Assembly: GCF_024346715.1 (NCBI RefSeq)
Contig: NZ_AP024852.1
Coordinates: 1,922,001 to 1,986,000, forward strand
DNA: 64,000 nt
Origin: Photobacterium swingsii
GTDB lineage: Bacteria > Pseudomonadota > Gammaproteobacteria > Enterobacterales > Vibrionaceae
Reading direction: 5' to 3'
The notes under the pieces were generated by a model. That model was given only the letters and a program-made list of their open reading frames with translations, did not search any database and was not told the DNA's origin. Position numbers and translations under genes: made by a program. Positions within the stretch are counted from its first letter, which is position 1. Every line of letters starts with the position of its first letter. Positions 1-10,300 of this stretch are shown piece after piece.

Positions 1-5
1 TTATT

Positions 6-788
6 ATGCTAGTGGTCGCCTCCCCCCTCACAGAAACAAACGAACAACAGATCAATAATTCCACCTATGGCTTTATCAAGAACTTCTGTAACTTTGCTTT
101 CGATTACCGAGGTATACCGCTGAAGCTAATGCAAGTTAACTTTGATCTAAACGATTATAAGAAAAACTTATATTCGAAGTTTAATATTGAGTGTCCGAAG
201 CCAATTCAGACATCTGTTCCTAAAAGACAGGCTGAATTTTTTGCCGGACGCTTCTGTGCGAAGTACTTAATGGAAGCTGATCAAGGTTACTCTATCAACG
301 TGCCTATTTCGTCAGATCGTTCACCTAAATGGCCTAATGAAATGACAGGTTCAATTTCACATACGGATGATAGTGCCGTTGCTGTAATTTATAAAAAAGA
401 ACATTTAAATAGTAAAATTTCACTTGGTGTTGATATTCAAAATTTAATATCAACTCTACAGAGTGAAAGCATACAGCCACTTATTGCAGTCACAACAGAA
501 TTATCACTATTAAAGGCACATGGCTACTCTAGTGAATACTGCACTACATTGTTATTCTCTGCTAAAGAGAGCATTTACAAAGCAATCTATCCACACATAT
601 ATCAAATACTTGATTTTGATGACATTAAGTTAAGTACGATTAATTACCACACATCAACAATGACCTTTTCTACATCAGCAAATCTTATAAATAACTTCAA
701 CATTAATGAAACTATCGAATGCAACTATCGTTATGACATAAATAGAGCGCAAATACTCACTCTATGCGTTTATGAACCCAACCTATAA
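6..788 (+). CDS. EntD-type 4'-phosphopantetheinyl transferase
   Basis: This enzyme transfers the phosphopantetheine arm of coenzyme A to the serine of carrier domains, and probably activates the carrier domains of the two synthases encoded further right. Of its 260 residues, the family motifs visible are KRQAEFFAGRFCA near residue 73, the P-x-W...GSISH stretch near 108-118, the metal-binding GVDIQ at 141-145 and the AKES-x-x-KA motif at 186-193. The protein is somewhat longer than E. coli EntD at its N terminus. ATG at 6 is the first usable start, but the reading frame is open to the window edge, so an upstream start is possible. It is transcribed convergently to the metallophore genes, unlike most of the cluster. 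Function is well supported by motifs; the pairing with this cluster is inferred from position. Confidence 0.85.
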   Translation: MLVVASPLTETNEQQINNSTYGFIKNFCNFAFDYRGIPLKLMQVNFDLNDYKKNLYSKFNIECPKPIQTSVPKRQAEFFAGRFCAKYLMEADQGYSINVPISSDRSPKWPNEMTGSISHTDDSAVAVIYKKEHLNSKISLGVDIQNLISTLQSESIQPLIAVTTELSLLKAHGYSSEYCTTLLFSAKESIYKAIYPHIYQILDFDDIKLSTINYHTSTMTFSTSANLINNFNINETIECNYRYDINRAQILTLCVYEPNL

Positions 789-790
789 AA

Positions 791-834
791 TAGAGCTACC
801 AAAGAACGCAGCTTTGGCAGCTTCTTTCTCAATC
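791..834. terminator. Hairpin between convergent PPTase and ABC-transporter genes
   Basis: The 52-bp gap between the two converging stop codons holds an imperfect inverted repeat, GCTACCAAAG with CTTTGGCAGC, with one mismatch and a 7-nt loop. It is followed on the plus strand by a pyrimidine/T-rich run. It may end transcription from both sides. Confidence 0.5.
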
Positions 835-840
835 TAAATA

Positions 841-2592
841 CTAAGCAGTTAAATGCCAGCTTTGAGCGTGCTGTTGAAGGTTCCAAAGCTCACTATAAAG
901 CAGTTTATGTTGCAGTAAGGTGTCGTGCTCCCCTTGCTCGACGATCTTCCCTGCATCTAAAACAACAATATGATCAGCGTATTGAACTGTTGATAACTTA
1001 TGGGCTATAACCAGTACGGTTTTATTCTGAACTAAAGCTTGCATTGCAACCTGAATATCTCGTTCATTTTCAGGGTCTAAAGAAGCTGTGGCTTCATCTA
1101 AGATAACAAGTGGCGCATCTTTAAGAAGTGCACGAGCAATTGAAAGTCTTTGTTTTTCACCACCTGATAAGTGTACGCCACCAGCACCAATCTCGGTATC
1201 AAGCCCCTTATCCATCTCCAACACTAAATTTTTAAGTTTAGCGAGCTCTATAACACGCCACAATTCATCATCCCCCGCATCTGGTTTAGCAACACGAAGG
1301 TTATTCGCCAGTGTGTCATTAAAAATATAATTTAATTGAAACACAATACTGACATGCTTAAGCCAATGCTCAACTTGCATACATGCAATATCAACCTGAC
1401 TCCCTTGTTTTCCTATTGAGATTGAGCCTGAATCAAGCTGCCAAAAACGAGCAATCAATGACGCAATTGTCGATTTACCTGAACCTGATGGCCCAACAAG
1501 AGCGGTTACTTTATTATGAGGAATCGTTAGGTTTAAATTCTCAAAAAGCGGATATTTTGAACCTGGATAAGTGAAACTCACATCATTAAAGGTAATCGCC
1601 ATGTTTGAAATCTTCGGTCGGCTTTCACCATGTGGCATAGTAGGTAATGACAGCACTTCATCAACACGGTTTACAGCCAGATCTAAATAATTCAGCTCAG
1701 CCAAAAACATTGACATGTTAAGTAATGGCCTAAAAAAGCGAACTGCTGCAATTAAAAATAATAATACTTCAGGTAAAGCTATAGTTTGCTCTAGCCAAGC
1801 CCAAGTAAGAACAACCAGCAACACAATTAAGCCAGACTCCACCAGTATATTAAAACTATAAACAGGCCATACTGCTGCTTTCTCAGCTTTTAGAGCTTGA
1901 TTACGTGTTGATGTTAAAACATCATCTAAACGTGAAAAAGCTTTCCCCATCATGCGATATGACTTAAGTTCTTTTAAGCCATTCATGTATTCCATTACAG
2001 CGTCATTTAGTTGATGCATCAAATGCTGCATGTGACTCTGCCACTTCCTAGCATATGCTCGTGTTAATAAGTAAGCGATACAAGCTAATGGCAGAGTTGA
2101 CATCATAGCCAGCCCCATTCGCCAATCTTTAGCTATCAGACCTAAGGCAAAAAAACATAATACTGAACTGGTCGCTATAATTGGCGCATACAAATGAGTA
2201 AAAATCCGCTCAATCATATCAATGTCTTTTAGCAAGGTGTTATTAACACTGCCAAAATCAGAACGCTGGAAAAAACCCATTGGCATTTTTCGTAAATGGT
2301 CACCTAAATGCTGACGAATTCGCTTTCCTGCATCAAAACCAATAAGAGAGATGTTCACGTGAATAATTCGTGCCAATAAGACCCGTATGATCATCATGAC
2401 AGCACACCCGAGTACCAACATAAATTGATGTTGTATATCTGGCGTCTCTGATAACATATCCAACAGAATATAATAAAGAAAACCATATGGAGCAGAAGCA
2501 AAAAAAGCGTCAAGCACCGTCAGAAATACAGTTCGATTTAGTCCTTTCAGAGACGTACCTGTTAAACGTTTTAAGGTATTTATTCTTAACAT
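841..2592 (-). CDS. ABC half-transporter, metallophore-associated (YbtQ/PchI-like)
   Basis: This 583-aa inner-membrane protein fuses an N-terminal six-helix transmembrane domain (about residues 20-310) to a C-terminal ATPase. Walker A GPSGSGKST lies near residue 367, the signature LSGGEKQR near 474, and Walker B LVILDEATASLD near 492. The size and the tandem arrangement with a second half-transporter match YbtP/YbtQ of yersiniabactin and PchH/PchI of pyochelin, so the two probably act as a heterodimer. Transport direction cannot be read from sequence: YbtPQ is an importer of metal complexes, although the fold is exporter-like. ATG at 2592 overlaps the upstream gene by 7 bp, which implies translational coupling. 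It is the last gene of the minus-strand cluster. Confidence 0.85.
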   Translation of the reverse strand: MLRINTLKRLTGTSLKGLNRTVFLTVLDAFFASAPYGFLYYILLDMLSETPDIQHQFMLVLGCAVMMIIRVLLARIIHVNISLIGFDAGKRIRQHLGDHLRKMPMGFFQRSDFGSVNNTLLKDIDMIERIFTHLYAPIIATSSVLCFFALGLIAKDWRMGLAMMSTLPLACIAYLLTRAYARKWQSHMQHLMHQLNDAVMEYMNGLKELKSYRMMGKAFSRLDDVLTSTRNQALKAEKAAVWPVYSFNILVESGLIVLLVVLTWAWLEQTIALPEVLLFLIAAVRFFRPLLNMSMFLAELNYLDLAVNRVDEVLSLPTMPHGESRPKISNMAITFNDVSFTYPGSKYPLFENLNLTIPHNKVTALVGPSGSGKSTIASLIARFWQLDSGSISIGKQGSQVDIACMQVEHWLKHVSIVFQLNYIFNDTLANNLRVAKPDAGDDELWRVIELAKLKNLVLEMDKGLDTEIGAGGVHLSGGEKQRLSIARALLKDAPLVILDEATASLDPENERDIQVAMQALVQNKTVLVIAHKLSTVQYADHIVVLDAGKIVEQGEHDTLLQHKLLYSELWNLQQHAQSWHLTA

Positions 2593-4379
2593 GACTCAAC
2601 ACCCTCTGACACTGTAATAGTATCTTCACCCTTTGATGATTGCCCAAAGTGCCAAGCTTTAGTTTCTTGGTGTGCATTCCACATGGACTGATATAGCTCG
2701 CAGTGTTCTAGCAACTCACTGTGTGTACCTTCTGACACTTTTTTACCTTTATCCATAACAATAATTTTATCGACATGAGTAAGCGTATTTAACCGATGCG
2801 CAATAACTAATACTGTTTTGCCTCGCATTAAGCTTGAAATTGCTTGCTGAATACGAACTTCATTGCGTGCATCAGCATAAGCCGTTGCTTCATCAAGGAT
2901 CAAAATAGGTGAATCTTTAGCTACAGCTCGAGCAATCGCTATTCTTTGAGCTTGCCCCCCACTTAAACTCCCTTGGTCAACTATCGTCTCGTAGCCTTCT
3001 GGCAATGACAAAATAAACTCGTGAGCACAAGCTGCTTTCGCAGCATTAACTATGTCTTCATCAGAGAGCTCATCATTCCCCATGCGAATGTTTTCTTTGA
3101 TCGTTTGCTCAAAAATATAAACATCCTGAAAAACAAAACTAACAAACGACATCAATTGATCAAATGGAAACCCCGTTATAGGCTTATCACCTATGCTTAT
3201 CTCACCACTTTGATATTCAAAAAATCGAGGAATTAACTGAGCAGCAGTTGTTTTACCTGCACCAGATGGACCTACAATCGCGGTGATTTTTCCTTGCATA
3301 GCAGTAAAAGAAACATCATCAACAGTACTTTTAATCGCTTTGTCATGTCTAAACGTTACACGCTCAAAAGTTATACCTGTATGCGCTATAGTTTGCTCTT
3401 TATCACCTTCACTCTGCGGCGTCGTTTCACAGAAAGATTTTATCTTCTCAACACCTTTTAGCATCTCACTGAACATGCCACCAAATTGAATAAGGTTATA
3501 AAGAGGTTCCATCAACCCCACACCTAACAACATAAAAATAAATAATGTAGATAACGTTAAATCACCTTGAGCGTATAGCCATACACCAACAGGTAATAAA
3601 AACAGCAAACCAAGATCAAGCGATAACTTAAATAAAGATGCTGGCGTTTTCGTATCTAACAACCAATTCGTCACCAGTGTATGATGCTCATTCACCGCAT
3701 TTCGATATTTTTGATGCGAATCAACCGTCATATTAAACGCTTTTACTACAGGTATAGATGCGACAAAATCAACAACACTAATATGCAGATTTGAAACAAC
3801 CTTATGGTACTCATCTACTCTAACGTTAAAGCCTTTGAACATAAGAGCTTGTAAACTCAAAGCTATAGGCAAAGGCAAGAGAACAATAAGTGCCAATCGC
3901 CAATCGATATATAACAAAAGCAGTGACGCGACTAAAGGGCTCACAATCGCAGCAGCCATATCTGGTAAGTGGTGAGCAATAAAAGTCTCAATTCTGTCGA
4001 CATCATCTGAAATAATTTTTTTCATTGATGCCGCAGCTTGTTTATTACTTTCACCTAATGATAACTGCCCTACGCTATCAACAATTTGTTGGCGTATTTC
4101 AAATAACAGTTGAAAAGCGGCTTTATGCGACAATAATCCAGATGCTAGTTGCAATAACATTTTCATCACTAATGCAATCGCAGCAAGTAAAACTAATTGC
4201 CAGATAATATAAGAGTCAGTAATAGTGTCATTTATAAACCCATCTACCAATTGATAAATAATTAAATATGGTACAACCGTAAGTAAAGAATAAACAACGG
4301 CTAATACCATAGACGATAAAAGCTTACGGCGTTGGTTTGCAACCAATTCCATTAACCATGAAAACGGCGTTCCTTTCAT
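2586..4379 (-). CDS. ABC half-transporter, metallophore-associated (YbtP/PchH-like)
   Basis: This is the second fused permease-ATPase of the pair, 597 aa when begun at ATG 4379. An in-frame TTG 30 bp further upstream would add ten residues but has no ribosome-binding site and falls in the tail of a terminator-like hairpin. The ATPase half shows Walker A GPSGAGKTT, signature LSGGQAQR and Walker B ILILDEATAYAD followed by a switch histidine in VIAHRL. About six transmembrane segments precede it. It is the partner of the downstream half-transporter, with which it overlaps. It is separated from the thioesterase gene by a hairpin with a T-rich tail, so its expression relative to the biosynthetic genes may be reduced or independent. 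Confidence 0.85.
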   Translation of the reverse strand: MKGTPFSWLMELVANQRRKLLSSMVLAVVYSLLTVVPYLIIYQLVDGFINDTITDSYIIWQLVLLAAIALVMKMLLQLASGLLSHKAAFQLLFEIRQQIVDSVGQLSLGESNKQAAASMKKIISDDVDRIETFIAHHLPDMAAAIVSPLVASLLLLYIDWRLALIVLLPLPIALSLQALMFKGFNVRVDEYHKVVSNLHISVVDFVASIPVVKAFNMTVDSHQKYRNAVNEHHTLVTNWLLDTKTPASLFKLSLDLGLLFLLPVGVWLYAQGDLTLSTLFIFMLLGVGLMEPLYNLIQFGGMFSEMLKGVEKIKSFCETTPQSEGDKEQTIAHTGITFERVTFRHDKAIKSTVDDVSFTAMQGKITAIVGPSGAGKTTAAQLIPRFFEYQSGEISIGDKPITGFPFDQLMSFVSFVFQDVYIFEQTIKENIRMGNDELSDEDIVNAAKAACAHEFILSLPEGYETIVDQGSLSGGQAQRIAIARAVAKDSPILILDEATAYADARNEVRIQQAISSLMRGKTVLVIAHRLNTLTHVDKIIVMDKGKKVSEGTHSELLEHCELYQSMWNAHQETKAWHFGQSSKGEDTITVSEGVESC

Positions 4380-4390
4380 TTTTCTGCCTA

Positions 4391-4434
4391 TGTGAAGAAA
4401 TAAAAACAAAAGCGTAAAGCCTTACCTTTACGCT
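4391..4434 (-). terminator. Intrinsic terminator/attenuator between thioesterase and ABC genes
   Basis: Read on the minus strand, a perfect 9-bp stem AGCGTAAAG/CTTTACGCT with a 6-nt loop (4411-4434) is followed by TTTTGTTTTTATTT. This is the form of a Rho-independent terminator, though the stem is only moderately G+C-rich. It lies in a 69-bp gap inside an otherwise overlapping gene series. Confidence 0.65.
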
Positions 4435-4448
4435 ATTCCAATAAAGAG

Positions 4449-5168
4449 CTAAGACATTTTATTTTTAAGGTGGTCAAACAATGTTGGACAAAGCTTATTA
4501 AGGTAAAAATGCCCACCAGAAAAACGCTGAAAATCAAACTCCCCCGTGGTCGCTAATGACCATTCTTGAATCTCACTTTCTGTTACTTCTGTATCTCCCT
4601 CACCCAGCAAAGCACTAAGAGGGCAAGAAAGTGTTGGTAAAGAATCGCGTTGATACTTTTCTATTGCCTCAAAATCAGCACGAATAATGGGCAACATTAA
4701 GTTTCTAAGGGCAGGGTTATCAAACACAACCTCTGATGTTCCCCCCAACCCCAAAATTTTGTTAACCAAAGCATCATCACTTTGCCTATGGTAGTCAGTT
4801 CCTCTGCTTTTATGCGGTGGAATTCGCCCAGAGGCAAAGAAATGCGATAATTTACGCCCCTGCTGTTCCCAGCGTATTGCGGTTTCAAACGCCAAGGCAG
4901 CCCCCATACTATGGCCAAAAAAGAAAGTGGGGCGATGAGGCAAAAACGATAAACTTTGCACAACCTCATCTGCATACTGATGTAAGCAAGTCTTGAGTTT
5001 TTCTGATAATCGATGACCACGACCTGCAAGTTGTACTGCATACACCGCGGTATGATCATCAATATGATCACGCCATGGCATGAAATATTCCGCATTTCCT
5101 CCCGCAAAGTGAAAACAGATTAGCTGCCTACGTGTACCTGGTTTAATGAGTTTCAATTGCTTATGCAT
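4449..5168 (-). CDS. Type II thioesterase (YbtT/PchC/Irp4-like)
   Basis: This 239-aa alpha/beta-hydrolase probably removes mis-primed acyl groups from the carrier domains of the synthases. The nucleophile elbow is the classical GHSMG, so the nucleophile is serine. The catalytic histidine is in SGGHFYL near the C terminus, and an FHFAGG oxyanion-loop motif lies near the N terminus. ATG at 5168 is chosen because AGGAGAGTGAAA lies directly before it; a TTG 39 bp upstream gives a longer frame without such support. The gene overlaps the preceding reductase by 8 bp. Editing thioesterases of this kind accompany the yersiniabactin, pyochelin and piscibactin synthases. Confidence 0.88.
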   Translation of the reverse strand: MHKQLKLIKPGTRRQLICFHFAGGNAEYFMPWRDHIDDHTAVYAVQLAGRGHRLSEKLKTCLHQYADEVVQSLSFLPHRPTFFFGHSMGAALAFETAIRWEQQGRKLSHFFASGRIPPHKSRGTDYHRQSDDALVNKILGLGGTSEVVFDNPALRNLMLPIIRADFEAIEKYQRDSLPTLSCPLSALLGEGDTEVTESEIQEWSLATTGEFDFQRFSGGHFYLNKLCPTLFDHLKNKMS

Positions 5169-6288
5169 TTTCACTCTCCTGATGATATTCAACCAACCAA
5201 TCTTCAATAGAAGGGCTAGTTAACATTGGCTCTTGAGCCGAAATGACTTCAGGGTTACCAATGCAGCCCATTAAAGATCGCCATACTGATGCTTGCCCCA
5301 GTAAGAACTGTGCTGATGTTGGATTTGGTGATTCAATATTACTTACCATGCCATGTAATGCAGTTCTGATTGCCTCTGGCCAGTGCTCGTCAATAATTTC
5401 TTCTAAACTTGGCATTTCTTGATACAGAAACTCGCAAGAAGCGGGCTGATAAAACTCTGGCGCTTGTTGTTTATCGAGCAACTCTCGAACCCCATTTTCC
5501 TCAGGGGTTCGGGGTATATGAAAAGCTCTATTCCATAACACAGGGCCATGTGTGTTAACTAAAACCAAATTACCACTCGGTAACCCCACAGTAATGCGAT
5601 GCATAATGTGGAAATGATTATCAGGGTCGTCTGGATCCAACTGATTCTGAATCTTTAAGATGAGCGGTATCCCAGCAAAAACACCGTGGATAATTTGATA
5701 AGGCGGTAATAGCTCTGACTTTAATTTTCGCACCTCAGACCAATCAACATTAGAATGGAACTCAAATGGCGTAACCCCTCCTAATGCCTGCCCCAACATA
5801 TCGAGCAAGCCGCAAATCACTTGTACTCCACAGGTCGCTTCAATAAAGCAAGGCTGCTGAGTTTCACGCGCTTTCTTTAAGTACTCAACAAAGTGGCGAA
5901 CAGCTGGCACATTCGGATAATGAGTATTAATTTGGTAATAACATCCATTTTTCCTCGCTAACTTTAAGCATTCCACAACATCTTTTTCATAAACGGGATG
6001 CTCTTGCAGAACATGTATGCCTTTTTCTAATAATGCGCGGGCAAGTTGTGACCCAGCCCCCCCGACAATTGCAGAACGAACAACAACACATGCAATATCA
6101 ATATCGTCAGGTAATTCTGATACCTCACGATATAAAGGCACACCATACTCCTTAGCTATTGTTAACGAGCGTTCACTTCCTCTTGCTAAAATTCCAGCAA
6201 GTTCAAATCCTGGGAATTGGCGTTTAAATGCGGAAAGGTATACCTGACCAAAAAGCGTTCCACATACAACAACACGATATGTTTTCAT
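5161..6288 (-). CDS. Thiazolinyl imide reductase (Irp3/YbtU/PchG-like)
   Basis: This 375-aa Gfo/Idh/MocA-type NAD(P)H-dependent oxidoreductase probably reduces one thiazoline ring to thiazolidine while the chain is bound to the synthase. The Rossmann start reads VVVCGTLFGQVYLSAF, as in PchG and YbtU, and the family motifs EHPVYEKDVVECLKLAR and NTHYPNVPAVR are present. Length agrees with the family. GTG at 6291 and ATG at 6288 are adjacent; I use ATG because AGAGGGGG precedes it at suitable spacing. The start touches the stop of the upstream gene. With three Cy domains and one such reductase, only one ring is likely to be reduced, unless the neighbouring saccharopine-dehydrogenase-like protein reduces another. 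Confidence 0.88.
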   Translation of the reverse strand: MKTYRVVVCGTLFGQVYLSAFKRQFPGFELAGILARGSERSLTIAKEYGVPLYREVSELPDDIDIACVVVRSAIVGGAGSQLARALLEKGIHVLQEHPVYEKDVVECLKLARKNGCYYQINTHYPNVPAVRHFVEYLKKARETQQPCFIEATCGVQVICGLLDMLGQALGGVTPFEFHSNVDWSEVRKLKSELLPPYQIIHGVFAGIPLILKIQNQLDPDDPDNHFHIMHRITVGLPSGNLVLVNTHGPVLWNRAFHIPRTPEENGVRELLDKQQAPEFYQPASCEFLYQEMPSLEEIIDEHWPEAIRTALHGMVSNIESPNPTSAQFLLGQASVWRSLMGCIGNPEVISAQEPMLTSPSIEDWLVEYHQESENA

Positions 6289-7358
6289 CACAAAGCCCCC
6301 TCTTCAAACGCCAATTCATAATTAGGCTCAATCGAGAGGTCCCAATGACTAAACATATTTTGTTCGTGCAAAAACGAGATTAAATTACCTGTTTCAATTA
6401 TTTCAGAAAGCCAAAACACCCCATTATTTAAATGAGACGATGATTGCGTTAACAATTGATGCGCAGTAAAAGCGGCGACCAGTCCCGTCATTCGATAGCC
6501 ATCATTAAACTTACAACGAAGCGTTAAATTAACTGGCTGTTGAGCAATCCAACCTTGCGCATCCATTACGCAATATTGCTGAGTACCATGCTTCTGAACC
6601 ATGGATTGACTCAGACTAACTAACGCCGCAGTTTGCTCCTTATCACTTTCATGTGCTGACATTAGTAACTGTCGATCAGCGACTAAATTAAAGGCCGCGA
6701 AGTTAGATATTGAAAGTGTGTTAGCGACGCGTTGATGCTCAGCACTCAAATAAGGTAATGCGGTAAATTCTTTTACCTCAGGTAGTGGCTGATACCCCTC
6801 TCTTGTCCCCTCTCTCACCTTTATATCATCTCTAATTACCACCCCGCTTAAAGCATCATTACCCCCTAAGCTTGAAATAAAATCTATCGCAGACGTTGAT
6901 GTAAATGCTTCAATCCCCCCGACATAAAGCTCAATACTGTGCAGTTCTTGTAGCTTCTCTTTGGCAATAAAAGGAAGCAACGAAGTAAAGCCGGGAACAA
7001 AGCCCGCTCCAAAAACACAGCTTACTGGTAAGTCTCGACCCAGTAACTGCTGTTGAACGTGATCGAAAACATCCTGCTCACCACCCACATCGACATATAA
7101 GGTGTGAGTGTCTATTGCAACGCGAGCTATATTGTCTCTAATCGCCGACGCAGGTCCTGCTGCATTTATGATCAAATCATGATGATGGCAAACAGCTGCC
7201 ACCTCATCCTGATCAAACAAATCAACAACCCTATAATGTGTTAAGTCCCGACGTGACTGTCGTCCTATTCGAGTAACTTGATAGCCAAGCGCACAAAGCG
7301 CTTGGTCTATATGTTGCCCCACTTCACCACAAGCTCCGAAGATGGCGACTCTATTCAT
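6288..7358 (-). CDS. Saccharopine-dehydrogenase-like NAD(P)-binding oxidoreductase
   Basis: This 356-aa protein starts with a Rossmann fingerprint (VAIFGACGEVGQHI) and has the overall form of the saccharopine dehydrogenase/reductase family, including INAAGPAS, YVDVGGE and GAGFVPGFTSLLP. The substrate is unknown. It lies between the terminal NRPS and the thiazolinyl imide reductase and overlaps both, so a role in tailoring the metallophore is likely: reduction of the beta-keto group, or of a second ring, is possible. ATG at 7358 follows AAGGAGGAAAGC, a very strong ribosome-binding site; an in-frame TTG 21 bp upstream has none. It has no counterpart in the core yersiniabactin or pyochelin gene sets as I know them. 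Confidence 0.75.
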   Translation of the reverse strand: MNRVAIFGACGEVGQHIDQALCALGYQVTRIGRQSRRDLTHYRVVDLFDQDEVAAVCHHHDLIINAAGPASAIRDNIARVAIDTHTLYVDVGGEQDVFDHVQQQLLGRDLPVSCVFGAGFVPGFTSLLPFIAKEKLQELHSIELYVGGIEAFTSTSAIDFISSLGGNDALSGVVIRDDIKVREGTREGYQPLPEVKEFTALPYLSAEHQRVANTLSISNFAAFNLVADRQLLMSAHESDKEQTAALVSLSQSMVQKHGTQQYCVMDAQGWIAQQPVNLTLRCKFNDGYRMTGLVAAFTAHQLLTQSSSHLNNGVFWLSEIIETGNLISFLHEQNMFSHWDLSIEPNYELAFEEGAL

Positions 7359-10300
7359 GCTTTCCTCCTTGCATAGCAACTGTGTTTAAGTGCTTGGCTA
7401 GAGGTAAAACTTGAGATGATTGCATACAGGTAAAGTGATCACCTTCAAGTGAAATAACATTAATGTCACCAATACTATATTGCTGCCAAAAGTCATGCAT
7501 ATCGGCTTTAAGCGTGGGCAGTAAATAAGTCTCATCTTGCTGACAAGCGAATGTGAAATCACCACTATAAAAAGATGGCTCATAATGAGTCACAGCCTGC
7601 AAACTGTGATGGAACACTGGATAGAGCTGGGAAATATCTCCAACTTTTATCTTTTGTTGATTTGATTGGATATCAAGTACTGTTTGGAAATAAGCGATAC
7701 GCTGTGCTTCATTTGCTTTTGCGTAGCTCGCATAATTTAGTGAGAGTTTATCAAAACCGAGCTGTTTAGCTTTAGCCACTACATCTTCAATATTAATTTG
7801 ATTAGGCTTAGTGGCTAATAAAGCTAAATAAGTTTGCTCAAGCTGAAGTAGATCAATATCGCTCCAAGGGTTTGGTACATTAAGTTCTTTAGCAAGAGCA
7901 ACATCCGTCATCATAGGATCATTTACTTTGTACGGAATTTGATAACTACTTGCAATCGTCAATGATGCCAACGGAGAGCCACATTCCATCGCTTGTCTTG
8001 CCAGCTCAAAAGCAATTAATCCCCCCATACAAAAACCAAAAAGATGGCATTTAGACAAGTCAAAATTATCTTCCAACAAGGCTTTGTATTGTTCAGCTAA
8101 TTCAACGATAAGATGCTCACTTGGAATGGTCAAATATTGCTGTCTATCTTGAACACTTATGCCATAAACTGGCCCTGTAAGGTGCTCTACAAGTGCTAAA
8201 CAAGGCATTACAGTGCCGCTACCATCATGAAGAATAATGATAGGTGCGCCATCACCTTCTTTAATACATTGCAAAGCAGTTGAACTATCTTCAATCGCAT
8301 TGCTGTGCTGCTGAATTGGCGTTTGTTTTCGTAAGAAAATCGCAAGCTCTTTAATAGTGGGAGTTTGCAATACTTGGCGAAGTGTCCCTTCCCACGGAAC
8401 AGATTCTTCCCCTAACTCTTGGCGGATCCTACTCACCCACTGCGTTATCAATAATGAGTCACCACCCGCACTAAAGAAATCATCATTTGGCCCCATGTTA
8501 GGATTACCAATCACATCCCGACATGACGATAGTAATAACGTCTCAAGTTGATCAAGATCTTCTGATACCTCTTTTTGTAAAGTCTCTTGATGGCCTATAA
8601 TTTCAGGCAACGCCTTTCTATCTATTTTGCCGTTATTCGTAAGCGGAAAACGGTCTAAGACAGCCAATTGCGCTGGTACCATATAACTAGGTAAATCCTG
8701 ACTAAGGTGTTCTAAGATTTCAGTCTTATCACATTCATGCTTCTGACCATTGAATTGGGCTAGCATAAAACTCTGGCCTAATTGATATAAGGCTTCTTGA
8801 TTATTAGGGAACGCAAATAACTGCTCAGCCCCCACATCCGACATTGCGTTTAACCAACGTTCCTGAGGCATAAATGGAGAATTTAATGCTAAACGTTCAT
8901 CATTATGAGCGGTCAAGCCATGTTTGAACTCCATTGAGGTCATAAGTTGGTAATTATCTCTTGTCGCCTCAATTACAAGTAACCAAGCCCCTGGCTTCAT
9001 TAACTCACGTAAGTGATTTAACCCTCCACGCGCAACAACGGCGTTGTGTAACACATTAGAAGAAACAACCAGATCATACTGACCACAATCAAAACCTTGC
9101 TCTAACGCAGGTTGGTTAAAATCGTATAAGCGATAATCGACAAAATCATAACCTTGGTAACGAAGCTTGGCTTCATTGAGGAAAAATGATGAAACATCAG
9201 TAAAGGTATACTCGACATTATGTGCTGCTAGAGCCGGAATAAGCTCGTTACTTGTGCCACCAACACCAGCACCAATCTCTAGAATATGAATTGGCTGATC
9301 ACGCTCAGCTAAATGCTTTACTTTACTTAACGCCGCTGTGATCAACATTTTATTCATCATTTTGCTGATCAAGTTATTTTGATAAGTTGATGTCGCGACA
9401 TCTAACTTGCCATCAGGGAACAACAAATCAAGAGGATCGGCCTTATCTTGGAGTAACTCAGGTAAACATTGACTACTTCGCTCAAGGTAGTTAACTAAGC
9501 CTTTATCACCATCCAAACACTCCAGTGCTTCGTAACATCCTTTCCAACATAACGAGATATCATCTTCGCTCACTTGCTGAAGTAAAGCGTATGTTTCTCC
9601 ATCATGTCGTGCTAACTGATTTTCAATAAGCGCTTTTAGCCATCGACTTAATAATTGCTTATGACGAGGCGCATAATGACCATCAACAATCATGTCATCG
9701 ATTGTCTTTTGTTGCCCATCAAGCAACCCACCACTTGATTGCAATGCTTGAACCATATGGAGCAAAGCGACTCTATCTAAATAATAAACAAAATCTGTTA
9801 CTGACTTCTCAGGCATTGTTTGCCTAATAGATTCAGCCGTCAAAGTTAGCTCAGTTTCAGTCTCTGCAAATTGATGCGAGAACAAAGTAGTTTTGGCATC
9901 GTTTTGGTAAATAGCCGGCTCAACGTAGGCCTGAAGGTGATAATTATGTTTATCCCCTCGCGCTAAGACGACAGCTTGAGATACTGATGATTGACGCTCA
10001 AGCGCTGATTCTATTTCACCAAGCTCAACTCGATATCCTCGAACTTTTACTTGGTTGTCATCACGACCAACAAACACGATCACACCATCATCTCGGTAAT
10101 AACCTCGGTCGCCCGTTCGGTACCAAGGTGTTCCAGTAGCCGCATCTTGGAAGAAATGGGCAGCCGTTTTCTCATCATCTTGCCAATACCCAAGCGCTAC
10201 CCCGTTACCGCCAATACACAGCTCACCAGCAACCCAGTCAGGGCAGGCCATACCTTTATCATCCAGTACAGCAAACATCTGATTTGATAACGGAGTACCG

